Assembly: GCA_946886275.1 (NCBI GenBank)
Contig: CAMPIH010000161.1
Location: 1-5,098, forward strand
DNA: 5,098 nucleotides
Direction: 5' to 3'
Source: an uncultured Sphingosinicella sp.
GTDB lineage: Bacteria; Pseudomonadota; Alphaproteobacteria; Sphingomonadales; Sphingomonadaceae
Under the pieces are notes generated by a model that saw only the letters and a program-made list of their open reading frames with translations, was not told the origin of the DNA and made no database searches. Positions within the stretch are counted from its first letter, which is position 1. Each line of letters opens with the position of its first letter. This document shows, one piece after another, positions 1-5,098 of this stretch. The translations under genes were made by a program, and so were the position numbers.

Positions 1-1
1 C

Positions 2-643
2 TGGCTCGACCAGGAGATGGAGCGGATCTCCGACCCGGCCAATTACATCAACGATCCGGCGCTCGCCTGGAAGAAGGTCAAGATCCAGAGCCGCAAGGCC
101 GACGTGCTCGGCCGCCTGAAGGGACTCGCCGCTTGGCGCGAGCTCGAGGCCCGGTCCAAGAATCTGCCGCGCGGGCGGATCATGAAGGACGAGACCCTCG
201 CCGACATCGCCCTTCACCCGCCGGTCGACCAGGAATCGCTCGGCAAGGTTCGAGGTCTTTCGCCCGCCTGGCGATCCAACGATATCGGCGCACGGATGAT
301 GGAGGCGCTGGCCAATTCCGATCCGCTTCCCGCGGCGGAGATGCCGCCGCGCGACGAGCGCGGCCCCGGCCTTGGACGGGAAGGCGCCCTCGTCGCCGAC
401 CTTCTCAAGCTTCTTCTCAAGATCCGGGCTCGGGAAAGCAATGTCGCTCCGCGCCTGGTCGCCAAGTCGGAAGAGCTGGAAATGCTCGCAGCCGGCCGCC
501 GCGAGGGCCTGTCCATCCTCGAAGGCTGGAGATTCGAGGAGTTCGGGCGCGACGCTCTCGACCTCGTCGAAGGACGGCTCGCCTTCGCAATCCGCGACGG
601 CAAGCTGGCGATGACCCGAACCGAATCGGAGGTTGCCACATGA
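2..643 (+). CDS. rnd: Ribonuclease D, C-terminal part (5' end outside window)
   Basis: RNase D is a cytoplasmic 3'-5' exoribonuclease that trims tRNA precursors and other small structured RNAs. The reading frame is open from the first complete codon (position 2), so the gene starts upstream. About 213 codons are present of the usual 380-390. The N-terminal DEDD exonuclease domain with its metal-binding acids is therefore not seen. What is visible is the connecting stretch with DPALAWKKVK (about 53-82), typical of RNase D just before its first HRDC domain. The HRDC helices follow at about 92-310, including AAWRELEA, LPRGRIMKDETL and the helix-capping LGKVRGLSP. A second helical, HRDC2-like block spans about 398-600 (LLKLLLKIRARE, VAPRLVAKSEELEML). 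The stop TGA overlaps the next start as ATGA. The internal ATG at 17 is not the real start. Family assignment is confident although the catalytic half is missing. Confidence 0.87.
   Translation, partial: WLDQEMERISDPANYINDPALAWKKVKIQSRKADVLGRLKGLAAWRELEARSKNLPRGRIMKDETLADIALHPPVDQESLGKVRGLSPAWRSNDIGARMMEALANSDPLPAAEMPPRDERGPGLGREGALVADLLKLLLKIRARESNVAPRLVAKSEELEMLAAGRREGLSILEGWRFEEFGRDALDLVEGRLAFAIRDGKLAMTRTESEVAT
628..633 (+). promoter_or_regulatory. Shine-Dalgarno site GGAGGT for the I78 inhibitor gene
   Basis: GGAGGT lies inside the last codons of rnd, six bases before the ATG at 640. It is the strongest ribosome binding site in the window. It fixes the start of the small downstream gene although the open frame continues upstream to about 133. 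Confidence 0.75.
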
Positions 644-912
644 AGAAGATCAGCCTGATGCTGCTTGGCCTGGTCGGCGCCTGCGCCACCCTGCCGGCCG
701 AATCCCGAGGCGTCTGCAACGTGGAGGGACTCGGTGATCTGGTCGGCCGCCAGGCCACGACCGAGCTCGGAGCGGAAGCGATGCGGCGATCGGGTTCTGC
801 CCGGCTGCGCTGGATCCAGCCCGGTGACGTCATCACGATGGATTATAGCGAGAGCCGGCTGAACATCTATCTCGACAGCCGCAACCGGGTCGATCGCTTC
901 ATCTGCGGCTAG
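640..912 (+). CDS. I78-family peptidase inhibitor, predicted lipoprotein
   Basis: This is a 90-residue protein matching the I78 (elastase-inhibitor type) family. Members inhibit serine proteases, and bacterial ones are mostly untested envelope proteins. The N-terminus has a short lipoprotein signal: two lysines, a hydrophobic stretch, then a lipobox-like V-G-A-C with the acylated cysteine at residue 15. The mature part has the family pattern: Cys26, LVGRQATTEL (34-43), RLRWIQPGD (55-63), MDYSESRLNIYLD (67-79) and a terminal RFICG with Cys89. Cys26 and Cys89 are placed to form the single disulfide known in the fungal member AFUEI. The start ATG is chosen because of the good ribosome site and signal peptide; its ATGA overlap with rnd implies translational coupling. 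The likely location is a membrane anchor facing the periplasm. The protease target cannot be told from the sequence. Confidence 0.9.
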   Translation: MKKISLMLLGLVGACATLPAESRGVCNVEGLGDLVGRQATTELGAEAMRRSGSARLRWIQPGDVITMDYSESRLNIYLDSRNRVDRFICG

Positions 913-920
913 CGCCCTGC

Positions 921-944
921 CCTCTCCGCGAGAGGCTCTAGAGC
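921..944. terminator. Small hairpin and palindrome between convergent genes, possible weak terminator
   Basis: CCTCTC (921-926) and GAGAGG (930-935) form a six-base-pair stem with a CGC loop, directly followed by the perfect 10-bp palindrome GCTCTAGAGC (935-944). The palindrome overlaps the TAG stop of hdaA on the minus strand (938-940). The site sits between two converging genes, where a bidirectional terminator is expected. There is no T tract on either side, so if it stops transcription it is weak or needs Rho. Confidence 0.3.
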
Positions 945-1576
945 GGATCCTCTTCGGGCCGGCGCCCGCCGGCGCGATAGAGCAGGCCCGCTTCGTCGAG
1001 GGCACGCTTGGCCAGCGGGATCGTCATCCTCTTGTGGTGCGACAGGGTCACCCGGTCGAGGATGTCGACCACCGATTGCACCGCGACGTAGGAGCGCTCG
1101 ATCCTCGGCACCAGATAGTCGCCGAGCTCATTGGGAGCGGCGATTCCGCGGTCGCCGAGCAGCTTGACGATGAGTTGAGCGATGAGAAGGTCGTCGGGAC
1201 GGCCGATCTCCACTGCCGGCGTGGCCGCGAGTCGGGAACGCAGGTCCGGCAATTTCACCTGCCATTGCGGCGGCGGCGCATCGGCGATGATGATCAGCGG
1301 CTTGCGCCGGGCCTGGGCCTCGTTCCAGGCATGGAACAGGGCCTCCTCCTCATGATCCTCGGCATTGTCGAAAAGCCGGCCGTCCGTCTTGCGAACGAAG
1401 ATTCGGCCGAGAAGGCTTCGCCCCGACTTTCGCGGACCGGTGATGATCGTCGCCATGACCGGCCATAGCGCCCAGCGCCTGAGATGGTCGAAAGCGGCCC
1501 GGTTGCATTCGGAGAGGAGAAAATCCTCCTCCCTGTCGGCCACCGGCCAGTTGAACGGCAGCGCGATCTGATTCAC
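938..1576 (-). CDS. hdaA: HdaA, DnaA-related regulatory inactivator of replication initiation
   Basis: This 212-residue single AAA+ domain protein is related to DnaA domain III. In the known alphaproteobacterial pathway HdaA binds the DNA polymerase sliding clamp and stimulates ATP hydrolysis by DnaA, preventing re-initiation. The clamp-binding hexapeptide QIALPF is at residues 3-8. The Walker A position reads GPRKSGRS (47-54), with Arg53 in place of the usual lysine. Walker B is LIIIADA (94-100), with alanine after the aspartate. LRSRL (112-116) fits DnaA box VII with Arg115 as the arginine-finger equivalent. The C-terminal lid helices RSYVAVQSVVDILDRV and PLAKRALDE (161-195) close the domain. 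The start is GTG: an in-frame stop lies nine bases upstream (1583-1585), and GAGG sits four bases before it. The gene begins 26 bp after the upstream exported-protein gene, so the two are probably one transcript. Identity is confident; the altered Walker residues may be usual for this lineage. Confidence 0.9.
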   Translation of the reverse strand: MNQIALPFNWPVADREEDFLLSECNRAAFDHLRRWALWPVMATIITGPRKSGRSLLGRIFVRKTDGRLFDNAEDHEEEALFHAWNEAQARRKPLIIIADAPPPQWQVKLPDLRSRLAATPAVEIGRPDDLLIAQLIVKLLGDRGIAAPNELGDYLVPRIERSYVAVQSVVDILDRVTLSHHKRMTIPLAKRALDEAGLLYRAGGRRPEEDPL

Positions 1577-1602
1577 CGGGCCTCACCCATGTCCGCCCCC
1601 GT

Positions 1603-2820
1603 TCAGCGCGAGATCCTCAGGCTGTTGCCGCCGGTCACTTCCACCCGCCACCCCTGCGCCTGGAGGGCGGCCGCAAGGGCGGAAGCATCGCCGACATAGG
1701 TCACGCGCATGATCGACGTGCCGCCGAGCGCGAGGCTCGTCGTGATTGCCGAAGTGACTCCATTGACCCGGCTCGCGGCGATCTCGGCGGCCTGCACCGA
1801 AGCGGCGTCCGGGGTCTGCACCTGGATGTTGAAGGCGGTGGCCGCGCCGGTCTGGGCGGGCGGCGGAGCGACGGGCGGAGGCAATTCCTCGAAAATCTCT
1901 TCCTCGGCCGGAGGCAGCTCGGGAGCGATGATGACGAGGCTCGGATCGGGCCGAAGCAATCCCGCTTCGAGCGCCCCTATGTACAAGGCGTCGAGGCGGC
2001 GGACGCCTTCTTCCAGCATTCGCGGGACGCTGGCACCGTTCGGCACCCGAAGCGCGAAGCGCCCGATCGGGGCGGAGTCGGGGCCGAATCGAGCGGTGAA
2101 GACGGCCACGGCCGGGCCGCCCGGATAGGCGCGGCGCAAGTCGACCTCCGGGACGAGGATGTCCGCGGCGCCATATTGATCGAGGATCATCCGCCACCAG
2201 CCGCGGCCCCGTCGCCGGGTCTGGCTGAGATTGAGGAGCAGCGGATCGATCCCCGAGCCCGAGGTCCGAACATAATCGATCGGGCTGTTCGCGGTTCGGA
2301 AATGGGCCCAGGCGCGCTGCCATTCGTTGCGGAACTCGAAGCTGTAGCCGGTCGAGCCGGTGCGCATCACCGGGATGACGAGCAAGGGGGCCGAGCGCCG
2401 GGCAAGGCCGGGAACGCCGAGCATTTCGCCGGTGCGGGCGCGATCGAACAGCACGCCGAGCCGGGCGATGTAGCGGCGCGGGCTGACCTGCTCCTGTTCG
2501 ATGACGATCCCGGCGACGATCGAGTTCAGGACCGATTCGGACAGGTTCGGCGCCTGCGAGATGGGCCGATTGTTGGTCTTGGCCCAAAGCATCTTCCAGC
2601 CCTGGGCCTGCGCCCGGCGCCAGCCTTCGAGCCTGGCCTTCTCTGCGCTGTCGGCTGTGACGTCGACCTCGACGCCCAGGACCTCGAAGTTGGTCGTGCT
2701 GTCGATCGGCGGAATGCCGCGGTCGGCGCCGTCGAGCTGCGCATAAACGAGCCCGGCCCCCACGAACGAGAGCATGGCGATGGCAGGAATCAACACGGCA
2801 CGGGGACGGAAACGGCTCAC
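1603..2820 (-). CDS. Exported protein with DUF2066-like body and HMA-like C-terminal domain
   Basis: This is a 405-residue protein of unknown function. A Sec signal peptide is clear: arginines at 3, 5 and 7, a hydrophobic core at about 8-25, and a likely cut after VYA (25-27), so the protein is periplasmic or secreted. The central part (about 45-300) resembles DUF2066-type proteins in its strand-helix pattern; I place this with moderate confidence. A proline- and glutamate-rich linker (about 302-325) leads to a roughly 80-residue C-terminal domain. That domain has a beta-alpha-beta-beta-alpha-beta outline (FNIQVQT, SRVNGVTSA, IMRVTYVGD, LQAQGWRVEV) like heavy-metal-associated or other ferredoxin-like folds. 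It has no CxxC, so metal binding by the standard site is unlikely. GTG at 2820 is chosen because it gives a complete signal peptide with AAAAGG upstream; the frame stays open to 2970 but that would run into purM. The gene is first in an operon with hdaA and divergent from purM. Confidence 0.85.
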   Translation of the reverse strand: MSRFRPRAVLIPAIAMLSFVGAGLVYAQLDGADRGIPPIDSTTNFEVLGVEVDVTADSAEKARLEGWRRAQAQGWKMLWAKTNNRPISQAPNLSESVLNSIVAGIVIEQEQVSPRRYIARLGVLFDRARTGEMLGVPGLARRSAPLLVIPVMRTGSTGYSFEFRNEWQRAWAHFRTANSPIDYVRTSGSGIDPLLLNLSQTRRRGRGWWRMILDQYGAADILVPEVDLRRAYPGGPAVAVFTARFGPDSAPIGRFALRVPNGASVPRMLEEGVRRLDALYIGALEAGLLRPDPSLVIIAPELPPAEEEIFEELPPPVAPPPAQTGAATAFNIQVQTPDAASVQAAEIAASRVNGVTSAITTSLALGGTSIMRVTYVGDASALAAALQAQGWRVEVTGGNSLRISR

Positions 2821-2879
2821 GCGCGCCTTTTGGCGAGTTGGCCGTGGAAATCCAAGCGCGTTGTAGCTAGGCGGCAGGA
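2821..2879. promoter_or_regulatory. Divergent promoter region for the exported-protein/hdaA and purMN operons
   Basis: These 59 bp separate two outward-facing operons and must hold, or lie next to, both promoters. Rightward, TTGGCC (2838-2843) and TTGTAG (2861-2866) are 17 bp apart and could be weak -35 and -10 boxes. They would start RNA only a few bases before the purM GTG. Leftward, TTGGAT (minus strand, 2855-2850) is a possible -35, with only a poor -10 near 2830. CGCC-TTTT-GGCG (2824-2835) is a small inverted repeat just before the leftward GTG and covers part of its ribosome site. The existence of promoters here is likely; the exact boxes are guesses. Confidence 0.4.
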
Positions 2880-3968
2880 GTGAGCGACAGTTACACCTAC
2901 GCCGGAGCCGGCGTCGACATCCAGGCGGGCAACGCGCTGGTGAAGGCGATCGCGCCGCTGGCGCGCGCAACGGCGAGGCCCGGTGCCGACGCGACCCTGG
3001 GCGGGTTCGGGGGCTTCTTCGACCTCAAGGCCGCGGGCTATCGCGATCCTCTGCTCGTCGCGGCCAATGACGGGGTCGGCACGAAGCTCAAGCTGGCGAT
3101 CGAATCGAACCGCCACGACGGCGTCGGCATCGATCTCGTCGCGATGTGCGCCAATGACCTCATCGTCCAGGGCGCCGAGCCGCTCTTCTTCCTGGATTAT
3201 TTCGCCACCGGGAAATTGGAGCCCAAGGTGGCTGAGCAGGTGATCGCTTCGATCGCGGAAGGGTGCAAGCGTGCGGGCTGCGCCCTCATCGGCGGTGAGA
3301 CGGCGGAGATGCCGGGCATGTACGCGGCCGGCGACTATGACCTTGCAGGCTTCTGCGTCGGCGCCGTCGAGCGCGACCAGGCGCTGACCGGGGACAAGGT
3401 GAAGGCGGGCGACGTCATCCTCGGCCTGGCCTCGACCGGCATACACTCCAACGGCTTCTCGCTGGTGCGAAGGCTCGCTTCGGACAAGGCCTGGAAACTC
3501 GATCGCCCCGCCTTGTTCGATCCGGACCGACTGCTGATCGACGCCTTGCTCGAACCGACCCGGATCTACGTGAAGTCACTGCTTCCGGTCGTTCGCGACG
3601 GCCGTGTCCGTGCGCTCGCGCACATTACCGGCGGCGGGCTGCTCGAAAACATCCCCAGGGTCCTTCCCGGCGATCTGCACGCCGTCGTCGACGCCGACAG
3701 CTGGCCTCAGCCGCGGTTGATGGCCTTCCTCCAGGCGCAGGGAAATATCGAGCCGGAGGAGTTCGCCCGGACCTTCAACTGCGGTATCGGAATGATCCTC
3801 ATCGTCTCTGAAGACGATGCGAAGAACGTCACGCAAGCTATAGAGAATGAAGGCGAGACAGTCTGGACCATCGGTCGGATCGAAAGCGGCCAACGCGGCT
3901 GCACGGTGAACGGCTCCGCCTGCACCTGGAGCGGCCGAACGAGCTGGAGCGCCGCCCATCATGGCTGA
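2880..3968 (+). CDS. purM: Phosphoribosylformylglycinamidine cyclo-ligase (AIR synthetase)
   Basis: PurM is the cytoplasmic enzyme that uses ATP to close FGAM into aminoimidazole ribonucleotide, the fifth step of de novo purine synthesis. The 362 residues fit the family's usual 340-370. Family signatures run in order: GGFGGFFDL (41-49), [15 protein letters not shown] (59-73), [20 protein letters not shown] (85-104), [12 protein letters not shown] (137-148), [11 protein letters not shown] (153-163), [15 protein letters not shown] (183-197) and [18 protein letters not shown] (246-263). The protein appears complete. The start is GTG at 2880: an in-frame TAG at 2868-2870 excludes anything further upstream, and the next candidate would remove conserved N-terminal residues. 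The purine-rich AGGAG touches the GTG itself, too close for a standard ribosome site, so a leaderless or near-leaderless mRNA is possible. It overlaps purN by eight bases. Confidence 0.97.
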   Translation: MSDSYTYAGAGVDIQAGNALVKAIAPLARATARPGADATLGGFGGFFDLKAAGYRDPLLVAANDGVGTKLKLAIESNRHDGVGIDLVAMCANDLIVQGAEPLFFLDYFATGKLEPKVAEQVIASIAEGCKRAGCALIGGETAEMPGMYAAGDYDLAGFCVGAVERDQALTGDKVKAGDVILGLASTGIHSNGFSLVRRLASDKAWKLDRPALFDPDRLLIDALLEPTRIYVKSLLPVVRDGRVRALAHITGGGLLENIPRVLPGDLHAVVDADSWPQPRLMAFLQAQGNIEPEEFARTFNCGIGMILIVSEDDAKNVTQAIENEGETVWTIGRIESGQRGCTVNGSACTWSGRTSWSAAHHG

Positions 3969-4587
3969 CAAGGTCAGGGTCGCGGTCCTGATTTCCGGGC
4001 GCGGCTCGAACATGCTGGCATTGTCGGAGCACAAGAGACGCGATCCGGACCGGCCTTACGAAATCGCGCTGGTCGCCTCGAACGTCCCGGAAGCGCGGGG
4101 GCTGGTCCTTGCCCGGCGACTCGGCCTTCCGACCTGGTCGCTCAGCCACAAGGGACTCGAACGACTTGAATTTGATTCGCGGCTGGACGAGGCGTTGCGC
4201 GCCCGCAACATCGAGCTCGTCGCCCTCGCCGGCTACATGCGCCTGCTCTCCGACGAATTCGTCGACAAATGGGCAGGCCGGATCCTGAACGTCCACCCTT
4301 CCCTGCTTCCGCTCTACAAGGGGCTGGATACGCATCGCCGGGCGATCACCTCGGGCGACGAATTTGCCGGCTGCTCCGTTCATCTCGTCACCTCGGACCT
4401 CGATTCCGGCCCGGTCCTCGGCCAGGCCAAGGTGCGAATCCTCCCCCGCGACGATAGCGACAGCCTCGCCGCACGCGTCCTCGAGGAAGAGCATCGGCTC
4501 TATCCGATCGTGCTCGAGCAATATTGCCGGGGGCTGCTCGAACAGCGCGCTTTGGTCGGTCATCCGGAGCCGAATGATGAGCCCTGA
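3961..4587 (+). CDS. purN: Phosphoribosylglycinamide formyltransferase (GAR transformylase)
   Basis: PurN transfers a formyl group from 10-formyltetrahydrofolate to GAR, giving FGAR, the third step of purine synthesis. The 208 residues match the usual 190-220. The phosphate-binding ISGRGSNM is at residues 11-18. [10 protein letters not shown] (88-97) precedes the catalytic [10 protein letters not shown] (108-117), with Asn110 and His112 equivalent to the E. coli Asn106/His108 pair. GLDTHRRAI (121-129) and [16 protein letters not shown] (140-155) follow, with Asp148 equivalent to catalytic Asp144. All three catalytic residues are present, so the enzyme should be active. The ATG overlaps the end of purM by eight bases. 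The nearest purine-rich site, GGAG at 3945-3948, is 12 bases away, so translation probably depends on coupling to purM. Its own end overlaps the next gene. Confidence 0.97.
   Translation: MADKVRVAVLISGRGSNMLALSEHKRRDPDRPYEIALVASNVPEARGLVLARRLGLPTWSLSHKGLERLEFDSRLDEALRARNIELVALAGYMRLLSDEFVDKWAGRILNVHPSLLPLYKGLDTHRRAITSGDEFAGCSVHLVTSDLDSGPVLGQAKVRILPRDDSDSLAARVLEEEHRLYPIVLEQYCRGLLEQRALVGHPEPNDEP
4566..4569 (+). promoter_or_regulatory. Shine-Dalgarno GGAG for the YjbR-family gene
   Basis: GGAG lies within the end of purN. It is four bases before the first of two tandem ATG codons (4574) and seven before the second (4577). The seven-base spacing is nearer the optimum, so the second ATG is preferred; the choice changes the protein by one methionine only. 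Confidence 0.5.
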
Positions 4588-4951
4588 GGCAAAGCAAAGC
4601 CTGGAGAAGGTCCGCGAGATCAGCCTCGCGCTTCCGCGAGCGACCGAGAAGGTCTCGCACGGCCAGCCGGTCTTCTACATCGAGAAGGGCAAGATCTTCG
4701 CCTGGTTCCTCAACGATCACCATGGCAGCGGAATCACCGCGGTGGCGGTGAAGACATCCGGCCGGGAGGAGCAGGAGATGCTCGTCGAGACCCGGCCCGA
4801 CCTCTATTATCTGCCGCCCTATCTCGCCCCTTCGGGCTGGGTCGGCTTTCGACTCGAGGCTGGCGTGGATTGGGACCATGTCGCCGACCGGATCGCGATC
4901 AGCTGGGAGCTGGTTGCTCCCAGGCGCCTTCTGGAGATGGGAGGGCGTTGA
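4577..4951 (+). CDS. MmcQ/YjbR-family protein
   Basis: This 124-residue protein belongs to the MmcQ/YjbR family, small proteins with a CyaY-like fold. They are often labelled DNA-binding but their function is unproven. The family pattern is present along the whole length: an N-terminal helix ending in ALPRATEKVSHGQPVFYIEK (18-37), with the conserved Leu-Pro, Glu and Gly-x-Pro-x-Phe; a strand KIFAWF (39-44); the DLYYLPPYLAPSGWVGFRL segment (75-93); and the terminal helix ISWELVAPRRLLE (108-120) with the typical Trp-x-Leu-Val-Ala-Pro. Length is normal for the family. It overlaps purN by 11 bases (14 if the first of the two ATGs is used), so it is translated as the third gene of the purine operon. 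No link to purine synthesis is known to me, and co-transcription alone does not prove one. Confidence 0.9.
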   Translation: MSPEAKQSLEKVREISLALPRATEKVSHGQPVFYIEKGKIFAWFLNDHHGSGITAVAVKTSGREEQEMLVETRPDLYYLPPYLAPSGWVGFRLEAGVDWDHVADRIAISWELVAPRRLLEMGGR

Positions 4952-4987
4952 ACGCCTTCTTCATCGCCAGGGAGGAAGTAGCGGGAA

Positions 4988-5007
4988 GCGGCGCGAGGTC
5001 GCGCCGC
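4988..5007. terminator. GC-rich hairpin between convergent genes, probable bidirectional terminator
   Basis: GCGGCGCGA (4988-4996) and TCGCGCCGC (4999-5007) are perfect reverse complements. In RNA they would form about eight GC-rich pairs with an AGGU loop. The hairpin lies 36 bp after the YjbR-family stop and 19 bp after the ndk stop on the other strand, a typical place for a shared terminator. Neither side has an immediate T run: plus-strand transcripts read CCCACC after the stem, minus-strand ones read TTCCCGC. It may therefore act with Rho or mainly protect 3' ends. Confidence 0.5.
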
Positions 5008-5026
5008 CCCCACCGGGCCATAGGTT

Positions 5027-5098
5027 TTAGCCGACGATCTCTTCGGGCTTGAAGAAGAAATCGATCTCGATTTTCGCATTCTCCGGACTGTCGGAGCC
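5027..5098 (-). CDS. ndk: Nucleoside diphosphate kinase, C-terminal end (5' part outside window)
   Basis: Ndk moves the gamma-phosphate from ATP to other nucleoside diphosphates through a phosphohistidine, balancing NTP and dNTP pools in the cytoplasm. Only the last 23 codons and a TAA stop are present. They read GSDSPENAKIEI, then DFFFKPEEIVG. This is the standard Ndk tail: Gly-Ser-Asp-Ser right after the active-site histidine, followed by the last helix and an EIVG terminus. The catalytic His codon would be the next triplet beyond the window edge, and about 115-120 residues are missing. The short length limits certainty, but the motif, its position and the fit with purine genes agree. It converges on the purMN operon. 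Confidence 0.88.
   Translation of the reverse strand, partial: GSDSPENAKIEIDFFFKPEEIVG

Noticed and set aside
133..639. Upstream extension of the I78 gene in the same frame.
   Set aside because: It is an Arg/Pro-rich shadow of rnd. The ATG at 640 has a strong ribosome site and begins a lipoprotein signal.
214..1005. Long open frame on the minus strand opposite rnd and the I78 gene.
   Set aside because: The composition is rich in Arg, Ser and Pro with no recognisable domain. It overlaps two well-supported genes and looks like a high-GC antisense shadow.
1583..2587. 334-codon minus-strand frame inside the exported-protein gene.
   Set aside because: It is an out-of-frame, arginine- and proline-rich reading. 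The overlapping frame 1603-2820 has a signal peptide and ordered domains.
2563..2820. Twin-arginine signal for the exported protein.
   Set aside because: The arginines are separated (R3, R5, R7) with no RR pair followed by the usual consensus; a Sec signal fits better.
2176..2883. 235-codon plus-strand frame opposite the exported-protein gene.
   Set aside because: It has no family resemblance, its composition is typical of an antisense frame, and it runs into the divergent promoter region and the purM start.
2821..2970. N-terminal extension of the exported protein by 50 residues to a start at 2970.
   Set aside because: The extension is Arg/Cys/Pro-rich, would bury the signal peptide and would overlap the first 90 bases of purM. 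GTG at 2820 gives a normal signal sequence.
3838..4563. 241-codon minus-strand frame opposite purN.
   Set aside because: It is antisense to a clear PurN with all catalytic residues, and has no domain or ribosome site of its own.
1..5098. Defence system, toxin-antitoxin pair, mobile element, CRISPR or small RNA locus.
   Set aside because: Almost all of the window is explained by recognisable housekeeping genes. The spacers are 25, 26, 59 and 75 bp, with no repeats, transposase or integrase, and no unusual base composition.

Overview
The window is GC-rich, densely coded chromosomal DNA. I read it as an alphaproteobacterium, most likely of the order Sphingomonadales. The basis is the presence of HdaA (an alphaproteobacterial DnaA-family regulator), the purMN pair beside it, an I78-type inhibitor lipoprotein, high third-position GC and several GTG starts. 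The order is an inference from protein character, not from a search. No rRNA, tRNA, CRISPR array, insertion sequence or phage gene is visible.

Layout from left to right. (1) Positions 2-643, plus strand: the C-terminal half of ribonuclease D (HRDC region; the exonuclease domain lies outside the window). It is joined by an ATGA overlap to (2) a 90-residue I78-family protease-inhibitor lipoprotein (640-912). (3) A short convergent junction (913-937) with a small hairpin and a CTAG-centred palindrome. (4) Minus-strand operon 2820-938: an exported protein of about 405 aa with a heavy-metal-associated-like C-terminal fold that lacks a metal-binding CxxC, then hdaA. (5) A 59-bp divergent promoter region (2821-2879). 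(6) Plus-strand operon 2880-4951: purM, purN and a MmcQ/YjbR-family gene, each overlapping the next. (7) A convergent spacer with a strong GC hairpin (4988-5007). (8) The last 23 codons of nucleoside diphosphate kinase (ndk), minus strand, running off the right edge.

How the genes work together: purM and purN act in de novo purine synthesis (PurN supplies FGAR early, PurM closes the imidazole ring). Ndk balances NTP and dNTP pools. HdaA links the replisome clamp to inactivation of DnaA-ATP. RNase D processes stable RNA. The theme is nucleotide metabolism and replication control, with two envelope proteins (the I78 lipoprotein and the exported HMA-like protein) embedded among them.

I found no convincing undescribed system. 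The points most worth a second look are the uncharacterised exported protein co-transcribed with hdaA, the degenerate Walker motifs of HdaA, a possible rearrangement breakpoint between hdaA and the rnd block, and the near-leaderless GTG start of purM.
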